This document shows positions 1 through 5,279 of a stretch of DNA of 5,639 nt, one piece after another. The DNA lies in NCBI GenBank assembly GCA_003241175.1, contig QFOI01000246.1, forward strand, positions 1 to 5,639, given 5' to 3'. The stretch is from Pseudopedobacter saltans. GTDB taxonomy: Bacteria; Bacteroidota; Bacteroidia; Chitinophagales; Chitinophagaceae. Made by a program: the position numbers and the translations under genes. The stretch's first letter is position 1, and each line of letters begins with the position of its first letter. Under the pieces are notes generated by a model. The model was not told where the DNA came from. It worked only from the letters and a program-made list of their open reading frames with translations, and did not search any database.

Positions 1-26
1 TGCTATCGCATTTCAACAAAAATGTC

Positions 27-56
27 CGTCATTGCGAGGAAGAATGACGAAGCAAT
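27..56. repeat. Dispersed palindromic repeat of the CGTCATTGCGAG...GAAGCAATCTC kind
   Basis: Two overlapping inverted repeats are visible. CGTCATT (27-33) pairs perfectly with AATGACG (43-49) around a 9-base loop, and ATTGC (31-35) pairs with GCAAT (52-56). The two stems share bases 31-33, so they exclude one another. The wording matches a short intergenic repeat that I recall as common in Pedobacter-like and some other bacterial genomes. Copy number cannot be judged from one window. It lies 64 bases upstream of the esterase gene and could also be the tail of a terminator-like hairpin for a gene to the left. Confidence 0.6.
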
Positions 57-119
57 CTCTTATTTTCTCTAATTATTTTCCTAAATGCACAACGGGTTAA
101 CAATAATTAATTAATATAT

Positions 120-1400
120 ATGAGGTTTAAATATTTGATTCTTGTTTTACTACTGAGTATTAGCGCTAGAGCACAGAAAGATTCATTGATAATAGAGGTT
201 AATACTGGCAAAAAGGACTGGAAGGTAACTGTGGGTGAAAATGTTGAATTTGAGATAGTTGTCAAGCAATTTAATGTGATTGCCAATGATTGTACTATCA
301 AGTATGAAATTGGTCCAGATATGATGTCAACAATAGTTAAGGATTCTATTGTACATGGTAAAGGTTATTTCAAGTCCCGCAGCTATACGCTAAAACAACC
401 GGGTTTTTTACGTGGTACTTTCGAAATTGTTGTTAATGGCAAAACATATAAAAGATTGTGTACAGTTGGGTTTGATGTGGAAAAAATAAACCCAACTGTG
501 AGTCTTCCTCAGGATTTTTGGAATTTTTGGGAAAAAGGAAAGGTGGAATTGTCCGAAATCACAATGGAAGTTAGGTCTGTTTATCTTCCTGATAAAAGTT
601 CGGATAGTGTAAATTCATATATGGTAAGTTTTCAAAACATCAATAATAGCAGAATGTATGGCATGTTATGCATCCCTCGAATGCCGGGAAAATATCCTGC
701 TATATTGGAAGTGCCTGGAGCGGGTTTAAGACCTTACACTCCCAATATAAAGTTGGCCTCCCGTGGAGCTATAGTATTGACAATAGGGATTCATGGGATT
801 CCTGTTAATATGGATTCTTCAGTATATGTTGATTTGGCAAAAGGTGCATTACGGACATATTTTTACAATAAGGCAAATTCCAAAGACGAGTTCTATTATC
901 GACGTGTTTACTTGGGTTGTCTACGGGCTAACGATTTTCTAGTTTCATTGCCTATGTTTGATGGGGTCAATTTGGGAGTTACTGGTGGTAGCCAGGGAGG
1001 TGCCTTGAGTATAGTTACTGCGGCTTTAGATAAACGTGTAAAGTGTCTAGCTTCATTTTATCCTGCATTAAGTGATATGACAGGATATTTATATGGTAGG
1101 GCAGGAGGATGGCCACATATTTTTCATCAATCTAACGTAGACTACTTACAGATTCCAAATATGCAAGAAAACTTGGCCTATTATGATGTTGTGAACTTCG
1201 CAAAACAGTTGACCGTACCAGGTATATACTCCTTTGGATATAATGATGTTGTTTGTCCACCAACATCTGTTTATTCATCTATTAATAGCATAAAATCCCC
1301 TAAAGTAGTTAAAATCTATAAGGAAACTGGGCATTGGTCTTATCCCAACCAGAAAGAAGAAGCTATTGCGTGGCTACTAAATGCATTGAAGACTAAATAA
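120..1400 (+). CDS. Secreted acetyl-xylan esterase / cephalosporin-C deacetylase family hydrolase (AXE1, CE7-like)
   Basis: This 426-residue alpha/beta hydrolase probably removes acetyl groups from xylan side chains or short xylo-oligosaccharides outside the cytoplasm. Residues 1-18 form a signal peptide (basic start, Leu/Val/Ile-rich core, cleavage likely after Ala-Arg-Ala before QK). Residues of about 20-120 are beta-rich and probably form the Ig-like N-terminal domain often seen in Bacteroidota members; B. subtilis-type enzymes of about 320 residues lack it. The catalytic part follows: EVPGAG around 198-203, nucleophile elbow GGSQGG with Ser291, acid Asp376 in GYNDVVCPP, and His405 in ETGHW. 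This triad order and the GGSQGG and GH motifs fit AXE1. The start at 120 is chosen because the signal peptide begins there. The gene stands alone, with no SusC/SusD or glycosidase gene in view, so the true substrate is uncertain; other acyl esters are possible. The stop is 13 bases from the convergent neighbour, with no clear terminator hairpin between them. Confidence 0.85.
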   Translation: MRFKYLILVLLLSISARAQKDSLIIEVNTGKKDWKVTVGENVEFEIVVKQFNVIANDCTIKYEIGPDMMSTIVKDSIVHGKGYFKSRSYTLKQPGFLRGTFEIVVNGKTYKRLCTVGFDVEKINPTVSLPQDFWNFWEKGKVELSEITMEVRSVYLPDKSSDSVNSYMVSFQNINNSRMYGMLCIPRMPGKYPAILEVPGAGLRPYTPNIKLASRGAIVLTIGIHGIPVNMDSSVYVDLAKGALRTYFYNKANSKDEFYYRRVYLGCLRANDFLVSLPMFDGVNLGVTGGSQGGALSIVTAALDKRVKCLASFYPALSDMTGYLYGRAGGWPHIFHQSNVDYLQIPNMQENLAYYDVVNFAKQLTVPGIYSFGYNDVVCPPTSVYSSINSIKSPKVVKIYKETGHWSYPNQKEEAIAWLLNALKTK

Positions 1401-1413
1401 TTGTATAAAGAAA

Positions 1414-2337
1414 TTAGTATTTTATGGACAGTAGCCGAATAATGGGCTGCCTCTTAAGAAAATAGATTAAGACGGCCAATATGACAAACATAACAAACGT
1501 GTAGATAGGTAAATAGTCGACCTTGCTTAGAGGTAAAACCATAGGAAGGAGACTCATGGCAAAGGCAGGCGGCAAATGCATTTTAAACAATCGCAACAAA
1601 ACGATTACAGCGAAAAAGTCAAACAAAGATGCTAACAATAAATTAGGTAAATACAGGACGGCAATAACACCTACCGTTGCAGCTAAGGACAATACAATCA
1701 ACTGTTTTAGCAAAATTTTAGAGGTGATTTTGGGTAGATGTATGAGTTCAAATGCTACTACCATGACAGGCGGAATCGCTAAATAAAGATTCCATCGCAA
1801 CCATTGGGACAATAGTATCCAAACAGTCATTAATAGGGCGAACAATCCAAATTTAGTTAGTGAAAGCTTTTCCTTAGGGCGGCGATTCTTTTTCGTTGTG
1901 CCTAATTTCAACAAGTAAATAACACTGTACAAAATTAAAGTGCCCAATAAAATAGCAACTATAAAACTAAAACTATGTGCATTGGTAATGACGGGCAACA
2001 ATCCAGTCGCCAAAGATGGTCCCAGCTTTGTTCCAATGAGGTACATATAGGTGAGCATTAGAAAAATGACCAATATTAGTTTGGTCGCAAGTGCAAACGG
2101 TAACAGATTGACCAAAAAACCAATGATGGCGGTTCCAAGCGGACCCCAAAAAAGCATTTGTGGATTATGAAGCCAAGATTTTTCCTGATACATAAAAGCT
2201 CCCGTACACAATGCAGCCATTTCGGGTAGTATTATTTCTCGGTCACCAAACAAAATCGTCGAACCAACCATCACCAATATAATGGTTAAGGATATTATTT
2301 CGTAACGTAGACTTTTGATGGCATTTTTGATGTTCAT
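1414..2337 (-). CDS. Polytopic inner-membrane protein with two tandem HPP-like halves
   Basis: The 307-residue protein is almost entirely hydrophobic, with about eight to ten membrane segments (for example 14-30, 65-83, 87-102, 123-143, 163-180, 208-230, 238-250 and 277-294). A charged cytoplasmic-type linker at 146-162 (TTKKNRRPKEK) divides it in two. Each half ends with a similar segment: LGPSLATGLLPVI at 105-117 and HLPPAFAMSLLPMVLP at 254-269. The HxPP and LLP pattern, and an earlier acidic/proline segment in each half (LPEMAAL at 37-43; IPPVMVVAFE at 188-197), recall HPP-family proteins, which are small membrane proteins linked in some bacteria and plastids to nitrite transport. The HPP link is by eye and weak, and transport is inferred. 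The ATG at 2335-2337 lies about 25 bases from a good promoter-like site, which supports this start. The gene is monocistronic and convergent with the esterase. Confidence 0.6.
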   Translation of the reverse strand: MNIKNAIKSLRYEIISLTIILVMVGSTILFGDREIILPEMAALCTGAFMYQEKSWLHNPQMLFWGPLGTAIIGFLVNLLPFALATKLILVIFLMLTYMYLIGTKLGPSLATGLLPVITNAHSFSFIVAILLGTLILYSVIYLLKLGTTKKNRRPKEKLSLTKFGLFALLMTVWILLSQWLRWNLYLAIPPVMVVAFELIHLPKITSKILLKQLIVLSLAATVGVIAVLYLPNLLLASLFDFFAVIVLLRLFKMHLPPAFAMSLLPMVLPLSKVDYLPIYTFVMFVILAVLIYFLKRQPIIRLLSIKY

Positions 2338-2361
2338 GCGATTTTTTCAAAATTGACGCTG

Positions 2362-2390
2362 CAAAGTTACGCCTAAACAGAAGGAACAAG
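2362..2390 (-). promoter_or_regulatory. Probable promoter of the membrane-protein gene
   Basis: Read on the minus strand, TAACTTTG (2369-2362) matches the Bacteroidota -7 consensus TAnnTTTG exactly. A CTTG at 2390-2387 may serve as the -33 element, though the 17-base spacing is a little short. Transcription would start near 2356, giving a leader of roughly 20 bases before the ATG at 2337. Confidence 0.5.
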
Positions 2391-2413
2391 TGTTAAATAT
2401 GGCAGTCGCCAAC

Positions 2414-2438
2414 AAAATAAAAAGTCCCTAAAAGGGAC
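2414..2438 (-). terminator. Intrinsic terminator of tRNA-Arg, possibly bidirectional
   Basis: GTCCCT (2424-2429) and AGGGAC (2433-2438) form a perfect 6-bp stem with a 3-base loop. On the minus strand it is followed by a T-rich run (complement of 2414-2423), and it begins 12 bases after the mature tRNA end. A T-run at 2441-2446 gives a weaker tail for plus-strand transcription as well. Its placement fits ending the tRNA transcript before the membrane-protein promoter. Confidence 0.75.
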
Positions 2439-2450
2439 CATTTTTTCACG

Positions 2451-2522
2451 TCGTCTCGCCAAGAATCGAACTTGGATCTAATGTTTAGGAAACATCTATT
2501 CTATCCGTTGAACTACGAGACG
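2451..2522 (-). tRNA. trnR: tRNA-Arg (anticodon CCT, reads AGG)
   Basis: A full 72-base cloverleaf reads on the minus strand. The acceptor stem CGTCTCG/CGAGACG has seven pairs. The D stem GTTC/GAAT closes an AACGGATA loop. The anticodon stem GATGT/ACATT closes the loop TTCCTAA, so the anticodon is CCT. The variable loop is AGAT. The T stem CCAAG/CTTGG closes TTCGATT. The discriminator base is A, and the CCA end is not encoded, so it must be added enzymatically. A terminator follows at 2414-2438 and a promoter-like site lies upstream at 2603-2632. Confidence 0.95.
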
Positions 2523-2602
2523 TAGGGACGCCAAGTCAATGCTTTAAATATATATGTTTTTAATATATATAGGCCTTGTTACCACTTTTTGTTACCAGTG
2601 TG

Positions 2603-2632
2603 CAAATATATGTTTCAGAATGGTAGTTTCAA
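2603..2632 (-). promoter_or_regulatory. Probable promoter of tRNA-Arg
   Basis: On the minus strand TATATTTG (2610-2603) matches TAnnTTTG. A TTG at 2632-2630 lies 19 bases upstream, the usual Bacteroidota spacing. The start would be near 2597, leaving a 5' leader of about 75 bases to be trimmed from the tRNA precursor. Confidence 0.45.
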
Positions 2633-2720
2633 TAAAAAATATTGCGAATTATTATTGCTCCTATTTTACGCGCGAATTAAATTGCTTATTGGTTAGATGC
2701 TGGTTGAGTTCAAATTGCGA

Positions 2721-2751
2721 TTGTTTTGTACTCAATAAATTCGTACCTTTG
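2721..2751 (+). promoter_or_regulatory. Probable promoter of the three-gene operon
   Basis: TTG (2721-2723), a 20-base spacer and TACCTTTG (2744-2751) match the Bacteroidota housekeeping promoter form. It is the best such match on the plus strand of this interval. Transcription would start near 2756-2758, about 145 bases before the first ATG at 2905. If the tRNA-Leu-like stretch downstream is a relic, this promoter may originally have served a tRNA gene. Confidence 0.6.
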
Positions 2752-2753
2752 CA

Positions 2754-2788
2754 CGGTATTTCGAGTCGTTTAAGTACGACACCAACCG
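2754..2788 (+). promoter_or_regulatory. Hairpin at the 5' end of the operon leader
   Basis: GTCGT (2765-2769) and ACGAC (2776-2780) form a perfect stem around a 6-base loop. CGGT (2754-2757) and ACCG (2785-2788) can close an outer stem across internal loops. The structure sits almost exactly at the predicted transcript start. It could stabilise the mRNA or be part of a longer leader RNA. No known riboswitch class was recognised. Confidence 0.35.
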
Positions 2789-2801
2789 AGTGTTGAACCT
2801 C

Positions 2802-2824
2802 GCCACGGTGGTAAAATTGATACG
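2802..2824 (+). pseudogene. Possible relic of the 5' part of a tRNA-Leu gene
   Basis: GCCACGGTGG followed by TAAAATTGATACG resembles the opening of bacterial tRNA-Leu genes (acceptor strand, TG, then GTGAAATTGGTAGACACG), with about four bases missing in the D loop. No matching 3' acceptor strand, anticodon arm or T arm is found in the next 100 bases, so it cannot be a working tRNA. Chance resemblance within a leader RNA is a real alternative. Confidence 0.25.
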
Positions 2825-2904
2825 GGTTACATCCAAAATAAAAAGGACTTAGCTTGTTTTTATTCGAGATGCAGATTTTTTAACTTAAAAATTTGTATTG
2901 ATTT

Positions 2905-3639
2905 ATGTTGACAAAATCGTTATTGGCTAATAAAATTGCCTCTATTGGGTCAATTGAAAATATTGCCTATATGGTGCACCACTATGCCACCACCCTAATT
3001 CCACGTAATACCGATTTTTCAAAGAAGGACAATGGTCACGGTCTTATGAACGACACAATTTTGCAATTAGTACTTACCGAGGAAGGTTTTGGCGTATTAC
3101 AAATTGAGGACATTAGGTCACTCCAAAAACACCTACAAAACTTTCCCCATGAACTAAGAAATAGGCAATATTATTTACTTGTCAACTTCGATTCAAGGTC
3201 AGACGGAAGGATGTTTCATTTTGTTGAGAAGACGCTTAAAGAACGGTTTCTTTTGGATTGCTACGCGGTTCTGTTTAAAGATTGCACAAAATCCGTGTTT
3301 GTAGATTTCCATACAGGTACTTCATCAGATGCAAGGACAGTAATACGAAACTTTGGATTTGGTTTTGAGAAAATCCACGTCGAGGATGCAGATATAGCAT
3401 TTGTTAATAATGCATTTAAAACGCACTTTGAGAATCTATCATTTATAGAGATGGCTGACAAAATAAAACGAAGACCTTTCAAGTTTTACCCAGATAGAAA
3501 TATTGAGACATCCCCAAACCCGTTAGAAGATGAGATAACGCCCTCAACTTATATATGCCCTAAAAATGGAGGAATAATCAGTCTTGCTGCAAAGATTTTT
3601 TTTAAGCAACAATCAGAAAATACGTACAACTATGAATGA
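2905..3639 (+). CDS. Unrecognised 244-residue protein, first gene of an ADP-ribosylglycohydrolase operon
   Basis: I do not recognise this family. The protein has no signal peptide or membrane segment and should be cytoplasmic. Predicted short strands (VLQI at 64-67, YYLLVNF at 89-95, SVFVDF at 130-135) alternate with likely helices (72-86, 104-116, 140-149), which suggests an alpha/beta fold. Polar residues that could be functional include His25-His26, HGLMND at 45-50, FDSRSDGR at 95-102, and DFHTGTSSDAR at 134-144. The tail from about 188 is basic, then proline/acid-rich. No ADP-ribosyltransferase, macro-domain or NADAR signature can be identified with confidence. The ATG at 2905 is the first in frame after an AT-rich leader. 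The stop overlaps the next gene's start by 8 bases, so the two are likely translationally coupled and act in one pathway. It could be a modifying enzyme, a substrate-binding partner or a regulator. Confidence 0.75.
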   Translation: MLTKSLLANKIASIGSIENIAYMVHHYATTLIPRNTDFSKKDNGHGLMNDTILQLVLTEEGFGVLQIEDIRSLQKHLQNFPHELRNRQYYLLVNFDSRSDGRMFHFVEKTLKERFLLDCYAVLFKDCTKSVFVDFHTGTSSDARTVIRNFGFGFEKIHVEDADIAFVNNAFKTHFENLSFIEMADKIKRRPFKFYPDRNIETSPNPLEDEITPSTYICPKNGGIISLAAKIFFKQQSENTYNYE

Positions 3640-4213
3640 CGCTATCCTTGTTTATTTACACGGTTTCAATTCCAGTGGCAACAGTAATACCTCGACTCAA
3701 CTTAGGTTGCAGTTGCAAAACGAAGTTGTCTCTCCTTCTTACAGGTTTGTAAATGCCCTCTTGGCGGAAAAAGACATAGAAGATGTGGTTAGATGGGCAC
3801 AAAACAGGACAGAGAACGTAATCGTGATAGGGACGAGTCTTGGAGGATTTTGGGCGAACTATTTTTCGGAAAAATATAGTCTGAAGTCCTTGCTGATAAA
3901 TCCAGTCGTAGACCCTTATGGTTCAATAAACAAGTATATTGGTCAACAAAAGAATTTCGGGACGGGTGAGGACTATGAATTCACTCAGGAAGATTGGGAG
4001 TCCTACAAAAACTACGTAAGTGCCAATACGTTTGAGCAAAAGAATATTTTTCTTTCCATAAACGACGAGGTTTTGGATTACCGAATTGCACAAGATTTTT
4101 TCAAAAATAGAAACACTATAATTGACGATATTGGTGGGCACAGAATCAGCGATATTCCAAGGCTAGTCGCTACTTTGCAGCAGTTTTTTCCTAACCAAAT
4201 AAAACTAAAATAA
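3632..4213 (+). CDS. YqiA-type alpha/beta hydrolase (UPF0227-like esterase)
   Basis: The 193-residue product has the size and motifs of the E. coli YqiA family, small cytoplasmic serine esterases that act on short acyl esters in vitro and whose natural substrate is unclear. The N-terminus gives strand and oxyanion motif YLHGFNSSG at 8-16. The nucleophile elbow is GTSLGG with Ser69, followed by the family's INPVVDP at 89-95. The acid lies in NDEVLDY (Asp145), and His170 is in GGHR. The triad is complete. An in-frame ATG at 3584 would add 16 residues, but it lies well inside the upstream gene. The ATG at 3632 puts the conserved strand at the very N-terminus as in YqiA, and gives an ATGAATGA overlap typical of coupled genes. 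Next to an ADP-ribosylglycohydrolase it may cleave an ester formed or exposed by that chemistry; this is inference from position. Confidence 0.85.
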   Translation: MNDAILVYLHGFNSSGNSNTSTQLRLQLQNEVVSPSYRFVNALLAEKDIEDVVRWAQNRTENVIVIGTSLGGFWANYFSEKYSLKSLLINPVVDPYGSINKYIGQQKNFGTGEDYEFTQEDWESYKNYVSANTFEQKNIFLSINDEVLDYRIAQDFFKNRNTIIDDIGGHRISDIPRLVATLQQFFPNQIKLK

Positions 4214-4222
4214 GATTACAAT

Positions 4223-5170
4223 ATGACTCAATTGGCAAAAGATATTCTTCTAGGCACAGCCATTGGCGATGCGCTGGGTGTACCCTACGAGTTTGAAAGT
4301 AGACAACAGCGAAATGTCGACCCAGCAACAGGTATGACTGGAAATCGGGGTTTCCACAATCAATCGGTTGGTACGTGGTCAGACGATACATCCATGTCGC
4401 TCTGTTTAGCAGAAGCACTATTGAAAGAACCGTTTTCTTTGTATGATGTGGCAGACAATTTTATCCAGTGGTTCGAAAATGGTTATTGGACAGCCAATGG
4501 GGATGTTTTTGATGTAGGAAACACCACAAGGAATGCCATTATGCGATTGGAACAAGGTGTCATTCCTGAACGTGCTGGCGATGATGGTCTCAATCAAAAT
4601 GGTAACGGCTCTTTGATGAGGATTCTTCCATTGTTGTTGTTAATCAAGGACTATCCTCTATATGGACGTTTTGAATGGGTAAGTAAGATTTCAGGTATGA
4701 CACATAGGCACGCTATCTCAGTGTTTGCCTGCTACTTTTATTTAGAATTTGCTAATCTGCTAGTAGTTCTGAAAGACAAATGGAAAACCTATGGGTATGT
4801 GCAAAATAACCTCAAAGATTATATTGAAGCACTATCTATCGATGTTGGTTTGGAATATTTCGGAAGACTGTTGAACGGAAATATTGGGGAGATACCCAAG
4901 GATGAAATCAAGAGTACTGGCTTTGTCATTGATACTTTGGAAGCATCTATTTGGTGTTTACTAAATACAGATAACTATAAAGAAGCAGTTTTGTTGGCTG
5001 TCAACCTTGGTGACGACACCGATACGACAGCAGCAGTTACTGGTGGTCTGGCAGGAATTTTATATGGATATGCAACAATTCCAAAGAAATGGCTAAATGT
5101 ACTAAAGCGGAAGGATGATATAATAGGATTAGCAGAAAAACTTGACAACATTTATTGCCAAAATCATTGA
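4223..5170 (+). CDS. ADP-ribosylglycohydrolase (DraG/ARH family)
   Basis: The 315-residue cytoplasmic protein matches the all-helical, two-metal hydrolases that remove ADP-ribose from proteins or other acceptors (DraG from Arg, ARH3 from Ser and O-linked forms). Motifs appear in family order: GTAIGDALGVPYEF at 11-24; metal-binding WSDDTSMSL at 52-60 with Asp54, Asp55 and Thr56; GDVFDVGNTTRNAI at 94-107; GNGSLMR at 128-134; MTHRHA at 159-164; and second metal motif LGDDTDTTAAVTGGLAG at 262-278 with Asp265, Asp267 and Thr268. All expected ligands are present, so it should be active. Substrate cannot be read from the sequence. It starts 9 bases after the esterase stop, from an A-rich region without a clear Shine-Dalgarno site, and is the last gene of the operon. 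Composition is ordinary for the left part of the window, unlike the segment to its right. Confidence 0.93.
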   Translation: MTQLAKDILLGTAIGDALGVPYEFESRQQRNVDPATGMTGNRGFHNQSVGTWSDDTSMSLCLAEALLKEPFSLYDVADNFIQWFENGYWTANGDVFDVGNTTRNAIMRLEQGVIPERAGDDGLNQNGNGSLMRILPLLLLIKDYPLYGRFEWVSKISGMTHRHAISVFACYFYLEFANLLVVLKDKWKTYGYVQNNLKDYIEALSIDVGLEYFGRLLNGNIGEIPKDEIKSTGFVIDTLEASIWCLLNTDNYKEAVLLAVNLGDDTDTTAAVTGGLAGILYGYATIPKKWLNVLKRKDDIIGLAEKLDNIYCQNH

Positions 5171-5203
5171 TTGATATACGTTTTGTCAATTTAGTCTTTC
5201 AAA

Positions 5204-5235
5204 TTTTAAAATACCAAAAAATATGCGTAGCTTTA
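5204..5235 (+). promoter_or_regulatory. Weak promoter-like site before the AT-rich partial gene
   Basis: TTTT (5204-5207), 20 bases, then TAGCTTTA (5228-5235) is a near match to the Bacteroidota form, differing in the last base of each element. It would start transcription near 5242, right at the dyad described next. In such AT-rich DNA a near match is easily met by chance. Confidence 0.25.
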
Positions 5236-5244
5236 AATAGCACC

Positions 5245-5260
5245 CCCTATATAGATAGGG
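5245..5260. promoter_or_regulatory. Perfect dyad CCCTAT-N4-ATAGGG, possible operator or hairpin
   Basis: CCCTAT (5245-5250) and ATAGGG (5255-5260) are perfect inverted copies separated by ATAG. The GC-bearing ends stand out in very AT-rich DNA, and the dyad lies between the weak promoter and the ATG at 5280. It may bind a dimeric repressor or fold in the 5' leader. There is no T-run directly after it, so it is a poor terminator for the upstream operon. Confidence 0.4.
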
Positions 5261-5279
5261 AATATTGAAATTATAGTTA

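Larger units (their letters stand above)
2523..2904. other. Gene-free interval between tRNA-Arg and the ADP-ribosylglycohydrolase operon
   Basis: No convincing protein gene is present in these 382 bases. From left to right the interval holds a TAGGGAC heptamer abutting the tRNA, an AT-alternating inverted repeat (2549-2571), a minus-strand promoter-like site for the tRNA, a plus-strand promoter-like site for the operon, a hairpin at the expected transcript start, a tRNA-Leu-like stretch, and an AT-rich run up to the ATG at 2905. The operon leader would be about 145 bases long, which is enough for regulatory RNA structure. An AATAAAAA/TTTTTATT inverted repeat lies around 2837-2863. Confidence 0.6.

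Noticed and set aside
1523..1786. Plus-strand frame opposite the membrane-protein gene
   Set aside because: It is the antisense shadow of a strongly hydrophobic gene, giving a Lys/Asn-rich product without family features.
2554..2796. Plus-strand frame of 80 codons in the intergenic region
   Set aside because: It runs through both promoter-like sites and the leader hairpin, is rich in Cys and Ser with no domain pattern, and has no start signal. It looks like chance.
2451..2904. tRNA-Arg as the attachment site of an island holding the operon
   Set aside because: Islands normally insert at the tRNA 3' end, which here faces the membrane-protein gene at lower coordinates. The operon is on the 5' side, and no duplicate of the tRNA 3' end is seen in the window.
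3584..3631. Sixteen-residue N-terminal extension of the esterase
   Set aside because: It would lie entirely inside the upstream gene and precede the first strand. The ATG at 3632 gives the normal YqiA length of 193 residues.
3923..4418. Minus-strand frames opposite the esterase and hydrolase genes
   Set aside because: They lie antisense to genes with complete catalytic motifs and carry no recognisable features.
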